Assembly (NCBI RefSeq): GCF_001940165.2
Contig: NZ_CP135163.1
Coordinates: forward strand, 62,001 to 126,000
Length of the DNA: 64,000 nucleotides
Reading direction: 5' to 3'
DNA from: Roseburia sp. 831b
Lineage (GTDB): Bacteria; Bacillota; Clostridia; Lachnospirales; Lachnospiraceae
The position numbers and the translations under genes are program-made. Every line of letters begins with the position of its first letter. Position 1 is the stretch's first letter. The notes under the pieces were generated by a model that did no database searches, was not told where the DNA came from, and saw only the letters and a program-made list of their open reading frames with translations. Shown in pieces: positions 36,197-46,454 of this stretch.

Positions 36197-37702
36197 TTAC
36201 ATATATTTATCCAACTGGTGGGATACTTCGATAACACCATCCAAGAGATTTTTTGCATTTTCTGCATTCTGTAAGTTTTCAACACTTAAATCCGCTGCCT
36301 GTACGGAGGATGCGGTTACTTCTTCCGTTGTTGCAGAAAGGTGTGTAATATTTTCAACAATGTGATTGTTTGCTTCCGAAAGATTGTTTAACATCGTATC
36401 AATCTCACCAATGTCTGAAATCAGCTCGGTTACATTCTGATTCATACTGTCAAAGCTTTCGGCTGCACTTGTAATCATTTCATCCTGTGTATTGGCTGCT
36501 TCCACCGATTTTGAAACCGCTCCTGACGCAGTCTGTGCATCCTCTGATAACTCTTCTAAGATAAATGCAATATTTTCTGTCTCCTGTCTTGTCTTTTCTG
36601 CAAGCTGGCGAATTTCATCCGCAACAACCGCAAATCCTTTTCCTGCCTCTCCGGCTCTTGCACTCTCAATCGACGCATTCAATGCCAAAAGATTGGTCTG
36701 TGCTGAAATTGCAAAAATAGTGTCTGCAATGTTTTTTACGGTGCTGGTACGCTCCTGCAGACGGTTCATCGCATCTGCAACCTCGGAGTTTGTCTCTGAA
36801 ATCACTTCCGACTGGCTTTTTAGCTGGTGCATGATATTGATATTCTGTTCGTTAAGTTCACTGGACTGGCGCGCAATCTGCACCATTTTATCGGAACGCT
36901 CCAATGTATTTCCAATAGAATCCTGGATATTCTGGGTCATCATAGTCTGTGTCTGGATGTTTTCCGCGGTGCTTTGTGAACTGTCTGAAATATCTTTCAT
37001 TGCGCTGTTTACCACCTCTGTGGAGGAATTTAAATCGTTCACAATGTTCATGACATTTACAGAGCCTTTTCGTACTTCGTCTGCAACAGCAATGACATCG
37101 TCCATAACCTTTTGCTGTTTTTCCTGCTGTCTGAGCAGACTGTGTCTTGTGTCGTGGTTAAACAGATTCGCAACACTTGTTGTAAAAGAGATTAACAGCA
37201 TCATCATAAAGATTGCTGCCGTTGCAGATATCTGATCCATTGCATCTTCGCCTGAATAAATGCCAAGAGCTGCAATTTTTATAATATTTACAATCACATT
37301 TAAAGCCACACATAAGCCGCCGGATAAAAGAGAATACTTCACATCAAAAAACAAGATGCAGCCAACGAACGGGATTGCTGCCATGAATCTGACATAATAA
37401 TTATCAAAATCAAACGACAATAACAATGTTACAAATAAAAGTCCAAGCAATGCCAGATATCTTATTTTGGGATCTGCAGGATTCCTTTTATTCATGATTA
37501 CCACTGCAACCACACTAAGTAAGATTACAAGTGTCAGGATTCCAACCGACTGAAATGTCTTTGCTCCTCTTAACACTGCTATCCAGATTAATCCCAATAC
37601 AAAGACGTAAAACACAATATATCCCATAGATAAAAAATGATTTGCTCTTTGTATCTGTGCTTCCTTTGATGCGTACTGATACTTTTTCTCTTGATTTTCC
37701 AT
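36197..37702 (-). CDS. Methyl-accepting chemotaxis protein, multi-TM type
   Basis: A 501-residue receptor. The N-terminal half is a six-helix membrane domain (about 25-185) without a large outside domain. The signalling half holds the tip [39 protein letters not shown] hairpin, seen as [19 protein letters not shown] and [15 protein letters not shown]. No classical HAMP is visible. It probably senses a membrane-soluble or intracellular signal and controls CheA. ATG 37702 (MENQEKK) after GAGAGGTCATCATT is preferred over 37726. Adjacent to a second chemoreceptor gene. Confidence 0.92.
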   Translation of the reverse strand: MENQEKKYQYASKEAQIQRANHFLSMGYIVFYVFVLGLIWIAVLRGAKTFQSVGILTLVILLSVVAVVIMNKRNPADPKIRYLALLGLLFVTLLLSFDFDNYYVRFMAAIPFVGCILFFDVKYSLLSGGLCVALNVIVNIIKIAALGIYSGEDAMDQISATAAIFMMMLLISFTTSVANLFNHDTRHSLLRQQEKQQKVMDDVIAVADEVRKGSVNVMNIVNDLNSSTEVVNSAMKDISDSSQSTAENIQTQTMMTQNIQDSIGNTLERSDKMVQIARQSSELNEQNINIMHQLKSQSEVISETNSEVADAMNRLQERTSTVKNIADTIFAISAQTNLLALNASIESARAGEAGKGFAVVADEIRQLAEKTRQETENIAFILEELSEDAQTASGAVSKSVEAANTQDEMITSAAESFDSMNQNVTELISDIGEIDTMLNNLSEANNHIVENITHLSATTEEVTASSVQAADLSVENLQNAENAKNLLDGVIEVSHQLDKYM

Positions 37703-37964
37703 AATGATGACCTCTCTTTTTTCCATACGTCTATTCTTTTTTTTGTGTTACTTTAGTGCCATTTTCTGCCAATTTCCGATTATATCACGACTTTTATCAT
37801 CACACAAACCTTTTTTCTGTTTCTGGCGATATTTCTGTGTCTTTACCTATTAAAATGTATTTTAATCAGAATTTTTTTTATCATCATGCGGTAGATATGT
37901 ATATTTTGAAAAAGGCACCTGTGATAATTCACAAATGCCCTCTCCTGTTGCAATTTATGTTAAT

Positions 37965-39221
37965 TTACTCCACCTTAAACACTGCCACCTCGTTATGTAA
38001 CTTCACGGAGGTATTCTCTGTCTTTTTCATCATGGAATCAATCTCAACGGTCTTTTCCGAGATACTTTGTACCTGTTCTGCAATCTGGGAAATATGGCTT
38101 GCTCCGTCCACGGATGCCTTTGTCACCTCTGAAATTGCGTCCGCAACTCCGTTTACAGATGCTAATAATTCCTCTGAGATAGAGCTAAAATCAGATGTAA
38201 TATCATCTACATATTTTGCATCCTCGTTGTAGCTTTCTGCCATTTTTTCAAATGAATCAAAGCTATTTGAGACATCTGTACCAACAAAATCAAGGAGTTC
38301 CTGTGAATGTTCCGTCAGTTTATTTACCGCTGCCCTGACGTGCTCTGTCACTTCCTGAATATCTCCGACCGCATTGGAGGACTGCTCCGCTAACTGTCTG
38401 ATTTCTTCTGCAACAACCGCAAAACCTTTTCCTGCCTCTCCGGCTCTTGCAGCTTCAATTGATGCATTCAGTGACAAAAGATTGGTCTGTTCTGTAATAC
38501 TCATAATGGAGTCCGCCAAAACTTCGATTCTATCGACTACTTTGGCATTTTCCAATGCCTCTGTTAATTTTCCTTCTATTTCATAGTGAACTGCCTTTAC
38601 ATTTCCTCTGGTCTCTTTTACCTGATTTTCCGTTGCAATCGCTCTCTTATGAATTTCAGTGGAACGCATTGCGCCATCCTGTGCTTTGTCTGCAATATTT
38701 TTTGCAACCGTCTCAATCTCATTTGCCATTGCATTGATTTCTTCTGTGGAAGAAGCCGTCTGCTCAGTCCCTGCTGATAATTCCTGGGTTGCAGAAGATA
38801 CCATGCTAATATCTCCTACCACCTGATTTAAACTTACCTCTGTACCGTCTACAACATCTTCCAGGTTGCGAACCTCATCCTGTATTTCACTAAGCAGTTC
38901 CTTCATATTAGAAGAAATCGCATTCATGCTTCTTGCAAGGTCTCCGATTTCATCGCCTCTTTCTAAGAATTTTGCATTTGCCTCAACCGAAAAATCGCCA
39001 TTTGCAATCGTTTCCGCATATTTGGATGCCTTTTTTATTGTTCTCGCAAAATCCGTTGCGAAAAAATACGTATAAACCACTGTCACAAGCACCAACGCAA
39101 CCTGTATGTAAATTGCATGTTTTGGTGCTGATCTTGATAAAAACCCCAGAACTGCGACAGCATCAATCAATACAATCAACAATCCTGCCTTAACCCCCAT
39201 TTTGATGTTTTGTAGCCTCAT
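37965..39221 (-). CDS. Methyl-accepting chemotaxis protein with HAMP
   Basis: A 418-residue receptor. Two helices at 10-30 and 38-58 with almost no extracellular loop are followed by HAMP (about 60-115; [13 protein letters not shown]) and a signalling domain with [19 protein letters not shown] and [17 protein letters not shown]. Such minimal-sensor receptors report on the cytoplasm or membrane. ATG 39221 with AAGGAG 8 nt upstream is used instead of 39242. Shares its signalling tip with the neighbouring receptor but a different sensor part. Confidence 0.93.
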   Translation of the reverse strand: MRLQNIKMGVKAGLLIVLIDAVAVLGFLSRSAPKHAIYIQVALVLVTVVYTYFFATDFARTIKKASKYAETIANGDFSVEANAKFLERGDEIGDLARSMNAISSNMKELLSEIQDEVRNLEDVVDGTEVSLNQVVGDISMVSSATQELSAGTEQTASSTEEINAMANEIETVAKNIADKAQDGAMRSTEIHKRAIATENQVKETRGNVKAVHYEIEGKLTEALENAKVVDRIEVLADSIMSITEQTNLLSLNASIEAARAGEAGKGFAVVAEEIRQLAEQSSNAVGDIQEVTEHVRAAVNKLTEHSQELLDFVGTDVSNSFDSFEKMAESYNEDAKYVDDITSDFSSISEELLASVNGVADAISEVTKASVDGASHISQIAEQVQSISEKTVEIDSMMKKTENTSVKLHNEVAVFKVE

Positions 39222-39402
39222 TATAAATACTCCTTCCTCCATTCATTCTTTCCGAATCCAATATCTGATTCTACGCTACTACTTTTTCAGCTTATTTACA
39301 ATAATTTATACTGTTTTGGTTCTTTTTACACCGAAATTGTCTGACATTTTTCTTCTTTCACTTTTTTCCTAATTTTTTTATCCAACTACGTTTGTCTCAA
39401 AA

Positions 39403-39418
39403 TGTTTTACGTGAAACA
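39403..39418. promoter_or_regulatory. parS-like site
   Basis: TGTTTTACGTGAAACA differs at one base from the canonical ParB/Spo0J site TGTTTCACGTGAAACA. The flanks AAA...TTT extend the symmetry. It lies between the chemoreceptor gene and the AT-rich tract, 2.26 kb before parA. No canonical ParB gene is in this window. Confidence 0.7.
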
Positions 39419-39419
39419 T

Positions 39420-41640
39420 TTTCTGATAGTTTTTATTTATGTCAGATAATTGTTTTTGCTTGAAGTAATCAGTTTTGCTGCCATCTTGCTTGATTTTCTT
39501 ATTTTATACGTCATTTTGTATCTTTCAATATTCTATCTTTCCTGTGATATCATTTCTAATATAAATTTCACATAAAAAAGAAAGAAGAGACTTTATGTCA
39601 TATTTTCATAAAATTTTTTCTTAAAATTAGGTTATAAGTACCAAAACATGACAAATAATCCTGCTCACTTTATATTTTTTGCAGGATATCTGTCACATTA
39701 TGTCTTTTTCTTATGTTTATTATCAAAAACTTATTTTTCCGTTTTTGTATCTATCAGGAGCTATGTTTCTGCCAAAGTGGAAATTCTTCTTTGAATTTAT
39801 CATCTGTCACGTTCATTGGATGTTAATTTTTCGTTTTGCTTGCAAAAATTTTCCCGGATGATGCTTTTTCTGTTTTCAGAATTCTTTCTGCGTTTTCCGA
39901 CTTTTTTATAGACATTTCTACGATAAGGTAAATTTCATTTTGGGTGCATCCAGATGGCGTACTCTTATTTTTGTACTTCTGCTCGCTTCTGGTGTTGTAG
40001 TATTATATAGTACAATCTCCACACACTTATTTTATGTAAATTCTTTTTTATCATTTTTCTAGATACTTTATGTTATATCTATTATATCGTACAATTCTAT
40101 ATTATTCAATAGATATATTTTATTTCTTTTTATCTTATTTTAATTTTAAAACTTTTTTCATGAAAAATATATTTTTTTCAGATTTATAATATTTTATATT
40201 TTGAGGTTTTATTATTTATGATGTTTTTTTATTATATTTATTGTTTTATATTTATAATGTATATTTTGTATTTTTATCATTTTATTCTTTTGTAACTTTA
40301 AATATATATTAATATTTTTATCTATTTTTATTCGTTCTATTATATTTATCGTTTTTATGATATTTTAAGCGCTTTACGTATATATTTTATTATATTATTT
40401 TTCTATATTATATCATCATTCATATTTATAGTTTTAATCTTATTATCCGATTTGTGTGTTTTATGTTTTTATTCTTATAAATAATTTTATTATTTTTAAG
40501 GATTTAATAATTTTAAAAATATATTTTATGTTATGTGCATTTCATGCTTTTATGTCATATTGTGCATTTGTTATTTTAATACAGCATTATATATTTTTTG
40601 AATTATTTATATTTAATATGTATTATTTTATAATTATAGTTTTTTCATATTTAACATTTTAATTAAATTTATTTTATTTATTCTTTTTTATTTTTATATT
40701 TTTATTCAATTTAATAAGCATTAATGTTTTTATATACATTATTAATACATGAATGTGACGTCAGGATGTCTGCCCTTTATTTGTTACTTTGTATTATTGC
40801 ATTTATCCAAGAATTGTTATACTTATCATGCTTTTAATACTCATTTAATTGCTTTAATACATATTAATGATATGATATTCCACTTTTTCCCCTATTGTTT
40901 TAGCGTCAAAAAATGTTTTTCTGGTGGGATACACTTTTTATATTTGTTTGGAGACAGTTGCATTCTTTTTAGTTCATTAAATAAATATTTTATTTTTTAA
41001 GATATTAAATACTCATTTTATACTTTTATCTTTTAAACCATATGTTGTGTTATATATAATTATTTCATAAGATATGCATTATACTTTTAAAGTATTTTTA
41101 CATTTTAAAGAATTAGAGGTATTTTATATCTTTGTTATATTGTATATGTTTAAAGCATTTTGTAAACGTTATATATTTATTATATTTCATATTTTTAATA
41201 GCATTTTATTTTAATTAGGTTTTATATGTATTAATTATATCATTTGTAAAATACATCAAATTTATATTAATTGTATTTTACATTAATTCTTTTAATTATT
41301 TTTATATTATATATCTATTTTATTCTTTTATTAGTATTATCTATTTTAATATTTTATATGATTTTATTTCTTTTAATATATTTAATGCATATCATATTAT
41401 TATTCATTTAAAATTCATTAATAGTAAAGTAATTATTTATAATATATATAATTTCAAATATTTAAAATGTCAATATATTATTTTTCATATTATTCAAATA
41501 AAATAGTACAACCATATATTATTTTTCATATTCCATTTTTGTATCAAACATTTTTATTATTTTTTATACTATTTATTGAAATTATTTTATTTACTGATAT
41601 AATGGAAAAAGAATAAAAAACTACAAATATATATAGTACG
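39420..41640. other. Extremely AT-rich, T-biased gene-free tract
   Basis: About 2.2 kb with no credible gene; the densest part (40,050-41,640) is made almost wholly of A and T, with T clearly more common than A on the plus strand. It lies directly upstream of parA. Two copies of a 19-mer, ATATATTATTTTTCATATT, stand at 41473-41491 and 41514-41532. Likely roles are centromere, nucleoid-protein binding zone, or duplex-unwinding region of the origin. The few open frames within it use AT-only low-complexity codons and lack ribosome sites. Confidence 0.75.
41473..41532 (+). repeat. 19-bp direct repeat upstream of parA
   Basis: ATATATTATTTTTCATATT occurs at 41473-41491 and again at 41514-41532, 41 bp apart start to start, about four helical turns. 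It may be the par operator/centromere recognised by the partner protein of ParA. Confidence 0.55.
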
Positions 41641-41675
41641 AAAATACAAAATACACACTTTTAAGGAGAGACAAA

Positions 41676-42434
41676 ATGGCTATCAAAATTGCGATAACGA
41701 ACCAAAAGGGAGGGGTAGGGAAAACAACTACGGCTATCAACCTTGCAGACGCCTTAAAACACATCGGCTACAACGTTTTACTGGTCGATATTGACCCTCA
41801 GAGTAATTCAACCTCCACTTATCAGGCAAACCTAGATGAATTCACAATTTACGACCTGATGGATAAGAAATGTACCACCAAAGAAGCGATACAGCATACT
41901 GATATGGGCGATATTATCGCCGGAGATCCTTTATTATCCGAGCTGGAAAGCAAACTGGTTGGAAATATTGGTGGATACAATATCCTCAAAAAAGCATTGT
42001 TACAGGTAGATGATGAATATGATTTCGTCATCATTGATACACCACCTAACTTAGGTGTTTTCATGCTGAATGCCTTAACAGCATCAAATGGATGTATTGT
42101 ACCAATCAAAGCAGAAGTTTACGCTGTCGATGGATTAAATCTGATTATCAAAACAGTGAATGACGTCATTGAGAACGCCAATCCGGAGTTAAACTTCTAT
42201 GGTGTCATGTTGACAGCATATGACGTTCGAAATGCACAGGATAAAGCAATTTGGGAACAGCTTCCGGTCGTAGGAGAGCAGAGTGGTTTCCGCGTTTTTA
42301 AAACACCAATTCGAATCTGCCAGGATGTTAAGAAGGCTCAAAGCAAACGTACCTCTTTATTTGAAATGTCACCTTCTTGTTCTGGATCACTTGACTACGC
42401 ACACTTTGTAAAAGAATTACTGGAGGTTATCTAA
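41676..42434 (+). CDS. parA: ParA-family partition ATPase
   Basis: A 252-residue ParA/Soj-type ATPase. The deviant Walker A is NQKGGVGKTTTAINLA (residues 9-24), Walker A' LLVDIDPQSNSTS, and Walker B FVIIDTPPNLG. It has no N-terminal helix-turn-helix, so it is of the short type Ib class, which works with ribbon-helix-helix partner proteins. It should move plasmid copies over the nucleoid. AAGGAG 8 nt before ATG. The partner gene begins 1 bp after its stop codon. Confidence 0.95.
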   Translation: MAIKIAITNQKGGVGKTTTAINLADALKHIGYNVLLVDIDPQSNSTSTYQANLDEFTIYDLMDKKCTTKEAIQHTDMGDIIAGDPLLSELESKLVGNIGGYNILKKALLQVDDEYDFVIIDTPPNLGVFMLNALTASNGCIVPIKAEVYAVDGLNLIIKTVNDVIENANPELNFYGVMLTAYDVRNAQDKAIWEQLPVVGEQSGFRVFKTPIRICQDVKKAQSKRTSLFEMSPSCSGSLDYAHFVKELLEVI

Positions 42435-42435
42435 A

Positions 42436-43566
42436 ATGGCGAAATCAAAATCTGTAAATTCACTGGATATGTTTGGAAATATGGCAAAATTGAATACCAA
42501 GCCTTCACGTACAAAAAAAGATGAAGGATTAACTTCAAATGTAGTTAAGAAAACATACCATGTTTCCTTTTATAATGGAGAAGATGTTTTCTTTGAAACC
42601 GAATTGGAAGAAGGAAATATGATTGAAGCTCCACACGACAAACCACAGAAGGCATCTGACGAACAGTTCGATTATACTTTTTCCGGTTGGGATCATGAAC
42701 TTGGTCAGGTAAAAGAAGATATTGTATTTCATGCAGAATATCAGAAAACAGCACATTCCTATCTGGTACAGTTCCGCATTGACGGACAGATTGTGGAAAC
42801 ACAGAATGTTTTATATGGAGCAACACCTTCTGCTCCACAGATTTCAACAAACAAGCCAGACGATGAGCAGTATCATTATCATTTTGTAAAATGGGAGCCA
42901 GAATTAACCACTGCCATTACACAAAATACTGACATTCAGGCTATTTATTCAAAGGAACTGATTCAACATACCGTTACATTTTTAGATGAAGCTGGAAACG
43001 AATTACATAAAATCTTTGTCGTTCATGGACAGGCAGCACATATTCCAGATGAACAGCCACAAAAAGCATCCGATGATTCTTATGATTATCAATTTAACGG
43101 TTGGGAAAACGAAGCGAAACTTTTATCAGTTACGGACGATATTACTGTAAAACCAATTTTTGAGAAAGTAGAAAAAGAAACGGTCAAATTTACTGAACCT
43201 GAAACAGTAACACCTGTTCCAACAGAAGAAGTAATTTCAACCGTATCCTTCACACAACCACAAGTAAATGCGACCGTACCTATGGAGAACGTAACAGCAC
43301 AGGAAATCATGACACCTCCTGCGGAAACCGTAACAGAAACCGTATCTGTTACTCCAAAACGAGGTAAAGTTGGAAGACCTGCAACGAAAAAGGGTATTGC
43401 TAAAAAAGTAAATGTTTTATTCACAGAAGATACCATGGAAGTGATTAACACCGCTAAGGTATTCTTCGATGGAAATATGACAAAATATTTAGAAACACTT
43501 ATCATGGAAGATTATAAGAAAAACAAAGATCTCTATGATACATTGGCAAAGACAAAACGTATCTAA
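42436..43566 (+). CDS. Probable centromere-binding protein with InlB-type repeats
   Basis: A 376-residue protein in the ParB position of a parA operon, without signal peptide or membrane segment. Residues 40-103, 108-172 and 177-244 are three Listeria-Bacteroides (InlB B) repeats, each ending in an aromatic GW or KW block (FSGWDHE, FVKWEPE, FNGWENE). Residues 245-305 are a Pro/Thr/Val-rich linker. KRGKVGRPATKKG (309-320) resembles an AT-hook. Residues 324-370 (KKVNVLFTEDTMEVINTAKV, then NMTKYLETLIMED) look like a ribbon-helix-helix domain. InlB repeats are nearly always extracellular, so their use here is unusual. Inferred role: binds the AT-rich centromere and activates ParA. Confidence 0.78.
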   Translation: MAKSKSVNSLDMFGNMAKLNTKPSRTKKDEGLTSNVVKKTYHVSFYNGEDVFFETELEEGNMIEAPHDKPQKASDEQFDYTFSGWDHELGQVKEDIVFHAEYQKTAHSYLVQFRIDGQIVETQNVLYGATPSAPQISTNKPDDEQYHYHFVKWEPELTTAITQNTDIQAIYSKELIQHTVTFLDEAGNELHKIFVVHGQAAHIPDEQPQKASDDSYDYQFNGWENEAKLLSVTDDITVKPIFEKVEKETVKFTEPETVTPVPTEEVISTVSFTQPQVNATVPMENVTAQEIMTPPAETVTETVSVTPKRGKVGRPATKKGIAKKVNVLFTEDTMEVINTAKVFFDGNMTKYLETLIMEDYKKNKDLYDTLAKTKRI

Positions 43567-43575
43567 ATAGCAATA

Positions 43576-44414
43576 AGTAAATTTGACCGTTTCTTAAAGA
43601 TACGGATAGAATTACTTACATATCCGACAGCGTGTTGTATTTGTTAATTTTTATATGTATAACAACAACATTATATTTATTTTATTTATATTAAGAAATC
43701 CGAAGCCTGCTATCCAAAAGGCTTGCGGGAAACTTTAACGGACAAATTTACTGAATGAAAACGAGACAACAACTGAAAGAAACGGACAAATTTACTTTCG
43801 GATAAGGAGCTGTACAAGCAAAGAAACGGTCAATGTTACTGAAAATAGATGCTGGGAAAATGACTGAAAGAGACGGTTAACCATACTGAAAGAAACGGTT
43901 AACTATACTTACGGACAAAAATACTGAATGATATTTGGTATTTTTGTCCGTTATTAATTGTTAACCTGGAAAAAGATACGGTTATTTTTACTTATATAAA
44001 GCAGAAAATAGGACAGAAAACAAGAAAGAAACGTCTGATTTTACTTATATATAGAAGAAACGGACAAATTTACTTTTATAATGTCGAGATTTAGAAGGTC
44101 TCCAGCAGTGAAAAAGAGGTTGGAAAAGTCTTATAAGACGTTAAAACGGATGAAAGAAACGGTCTAAATTACTGAACTATTTCAAAAGAAACGGTTAAAA
44201 CTACTTATAAAATAGAAAGAAACGGTCTATTACACTTGATTAAACGGACAATATTACTTGAAAATTGTATAATATGATAGAAGAAACGGTCTGAATTACT
44301 GAAAAAATGCTAGAAAATGAAAATAGTGACGAAAAAGAGGTTTTCTATCGAAATTAGCTTGATTTAACGGTTGAAAATACTTATATTAGTAGATGTAAGT
44401 AAATTTGACCGTTA
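43576..44414 (+). repeat. Iteron array (replication origin)
   Basis: About 15 direct and 3 inverted copies of an 18-mer, consensus AAACGGNCNAATTTACTKA. Direct copies start near 43601, 43736, 43780, 43824, 43871, 43893, 43910, 43976, 44029, 44058, 44157, 44189, 44220, 44242, 44284 and 44365. Inverted copies lie at 43576-43592, 43937-43953 and 44398-44414, so both ends of the array carry an inverted copy. Many spacings are near 22, 32 or 44 bp, multiples of the helical turn. The last inverted copy lies 21 bp before the initiator gene and may serve in autorepression. No gene occurs in this 869-bp space. Confidence 0.92.
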
Positions 44415-44435
44415 TTTTATGTTAGGAATTATGAA

Positions 44436-45749
44436 ATGGATAATCAAAGCAATAGCAATGAACTGATTTTAAGAAAATCAAATAGCCTGATTAGTGGAAA
44501 ATATAAGACAAGTTTGTTGGAAAACAAGCTGATGGCAATTGCACTGACCAGAATAGAAATCAGAGACAACTGTCCGGTAGCACGTCTTTTTCCGGGAGAA
44601 ATCAAACAGATACTTGGAAAAACGAATGATACCAATATTTATAAGACATTAAAGAAGACTGCCAAGGTTATGACCGGGCATCAACTGGTGTTAGAGGATG
44701 GAAAGGGGAATTTCAAAGCTTTTTCCATGATTAACAATGCGGATTATGTAGATGGAGAGTTTACCATCACATTCAATAAAAACATGACGCCATATGTACA
44801 TAACCTGAAAGCAAACTTTACGACAATGGAACTTGCAACATTGATGAAGTTCCAATACAATTACAGTTATCGTATTTATGAACTTTTGAAGAAAGAGATT
44901 TATCGCAGTGATCCAGATATTGATAATGGAATTGTACAAAAAGAATATGGAATCAATGAGTTACGATGCATGATTGGGCTTGTCAACATGGATGAAGAGG
45001 GGGTCAAGCGTGCGATTGCAGCAAACAAATCCTGGGATGATATTTATGAGAATATTGCAATAGAGAAGCAGTTTCCGGTCTGGTATGATTTCCGAAGGAA
45101 AGTATTGGATGTCGCACAGAAGGAATTAAAAGAAAAATCGGACATCAAATTTGATTATTCCGTGGAACGATATGGCCGGGGCGCCAAGATAAGAAGAATC
45201 CGTTTTTACATCAGTGAAAATGACCCGGATATCTCGATTGTAGAAAGCGTGAAAAATACAGCAAGTATTATCAAAATCAAGAATAATCAATATACACAGA
45301 TGAATTTTGAAGATATTGAGGAGTTCCCACTGCAAGAATATGTTGGACACAATGGTCTAGAACGCGATGACCTGGAAGTATTTTTAAAACTGGCGGAGGG
45401 CGATGTGGACCGCGTGGTCAGTGCCATTCAGATGTCAGATGCGCAGCCGGAGATTCGAAACCTCGTCGGATGGATTCGTTCCTGTATCAAAGATGGCTAC
45501 AAACAACCGGTATCAACGGTGAATGGAAGCAGCGAGGCTGCGGAACGGATTGAAGAAATCAAGCAGACTGTTGAAGAGAACAAGAATGATATCGCAATGA
45601 AAGTCTGGGAAAGAATCCAAAACAAGAGCGAGTATGGAGATTTCCTGGAATATATGAAGAAAAATGGTATCAAAGAAGATACAATAGAAGTAGTTTATGA
45701 TGTGGAAGAGCGAATCGATCTTTTCACAAAATGGAAAAAAGGATTATAG
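44436..45749 (+). CDS. repB: Plasmid replication initiator, Rep_3 family
   Basis: A 437-residue initiator. Residues 1-250 form the tandem winged-helix Rep_3 fold: LISGKYKTSLLENKLMAIAL at the start, then LKKTAKVMTGHQLVL and FTTMELATLMKFQYNYSYRI-like YSYRIYELLKKEIYR. The C-terminal 150 residues are helical and acidic and probably serve regulation or helicase contact. It should bind the adjacent iterons and recruit the host helicase. Length exceeds most Rep_3 proteins (about 300-350) because of this extension. AGGAATT precedes the ATG weakly. Confidence 0.93.
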   Translation: MDNQSNSNELILRKSNSLISGKYKTSLLENKLMAIALTRIEIRDNCPVARLFPGEIKQILGKTNDTNIYKTLKKTAKVMTGHQLVLEDGKGNFKAFSMINNADYVDGEFTITFNKNMTPYVHNLKANFTTMELATLMKFQYNYSYRIYELLKKEIYRSDPDIDNGIVQKEYGINELRCMIGLVNMDEEGVKRAIAANKSWDDIYENIAIEKQFPVWYDFRRKVLDVAQKELKEKSDIKFDYSVERYGRGAKIRRIRFYISENDPDISIVESVKNTASIIKIKNNQYTQMNFEDIEEFPLQEYVGHNGLERDDLEVFLKLAEGDVDRVVSAIQMSDAQPEIRNLVGWIRSCIKDGYKQPVSTVNGSSEAAERIEEIKQTVEENKNDIAMKVWERIQNKSEYGDFLEYMKKNGIKEDTIEVVYDVEERIDLFTKWKKGL

Positions 45750-45750
45750 A

Positions 45751-45783
45751 AAAAGGTGCTAAATACTATATTTAGCACCTTTT
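45751..45783 (+). terminator. Terminator after the initiator gene
   Basis: Perfect 15-bp arms AAAAGGTGCTAAATA and TATTTAGCACCTTTT with a 3-nt loop, followed by TCTTTTTA. It begins 2 bp after the stop. The next 330 bp to 46115 hold no gene I can support. Confidence 0.93.
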
Positions 45784-46115
45784 CTTTTTAAGAATACTAC
45801 ATATATGAATTTGAAATTTCAACAAAATGGAAAAATGCAGGATATCCGTCATTTTTAAAAATATTTCAAACGCTTTAAATGGCGAAATAAAGGATTTTAC
45901 GACGAAAGGTGAAGAAGTTTACGAGTAAGTAATAAAAATGCCTGAAATCGCAAAATACGAGGTTGTAAAAAGAGCATACGAAAATTTAGAAAACCTTAAT
46001 AATTTTTTCAAATAACTTAAAACATCTAAACTGAAAAATATGCTAGTATGAAAAAAGTTGATGATTGATGCCTGATACAAAGTATCTACTTTATATTAAG
46101 GAGCGTGAGATAGAG

Positions 46116-46271
46116 ATGGATATTTCCTATTATAAAACAGGGGATAGAGAACAGAAGAGAAAAAGAAATCGGAAATTCTGGAATGTCTGCAAGATGATAC
46201 TGACACTGATTTTACTTATCGTTGTCATTTGTGGATGCAGCCAGTATCTGATGACAGCATTGAATAGTTAA
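46116..46271 (+). CDS. Small single-helix membrane protein
   Basis: A 51-residue protein: basic N-terminal part (YYKTGDREQKRKRNRKFW) and one helix (MILTLILLIVVICGC). AAGGAG lies 12 nt upstream of ATG, a little far. An in-frame ATG at 46065 has no ribosome site. Topology suggests N-inside by the positive-inside rule. Function unknown. Confidence 0.5.
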   Translation: MDISYYKTGDREQKRKRNRKFWNVCKMILTLILLIVVICGCSQYLMTALNS

Positions 46272-46328
46272 GATAGAAGAGATGGAAATTCTCCATAATA
46301 AGAACAAATTTCGCAAATTTGAAACCGC

Positions 46329-46370
46329 GTAACATTTGTTACAGATTCTTTTTAAAAAAGAGGATATACT
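46329..46370 (+). promoter_or_regulatory. HcpR-type operator and promoter of hcp
   Basis: GTAAC-ATTT-GTTAC (46329-46342) matches the GTAACNNNNGTTAC motif described for HcpR in Clostridia. A TATACT -10 element lies at 46365-46370. If transcription starts about 7 bp later, the site is centred near -41.5, the position used by CRP/FNR activators of class II. The regulator is probably the CRP-family protein encoded after hcp. Confidence 0.8.
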
Positions 46371-46454
46371 TGGCCTATCAAATGAAACAACACAAACATT
46401 GGATGCCGGCTATAAAAAAATCCGGCACCTTAATAAGAAAGGATAGGCAATAAA

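Noticed and set aside
40456..41000. Two open frames in the AT-rich tract
   Set aside because: Composed of Phe/Ile/Leu/Tyr codons expected from T-rich DNA, without ribosome sites.
42535..43505. Antisense frames within the InlB-repeat gene
   Set aside because: Shadows of the sense gene; no start signals and no family resemblance.
44084..44160. Additional iteron copies around AAAACGGATGAAAGAAACGG
   Set aside because: Only the left half of the motif is present.
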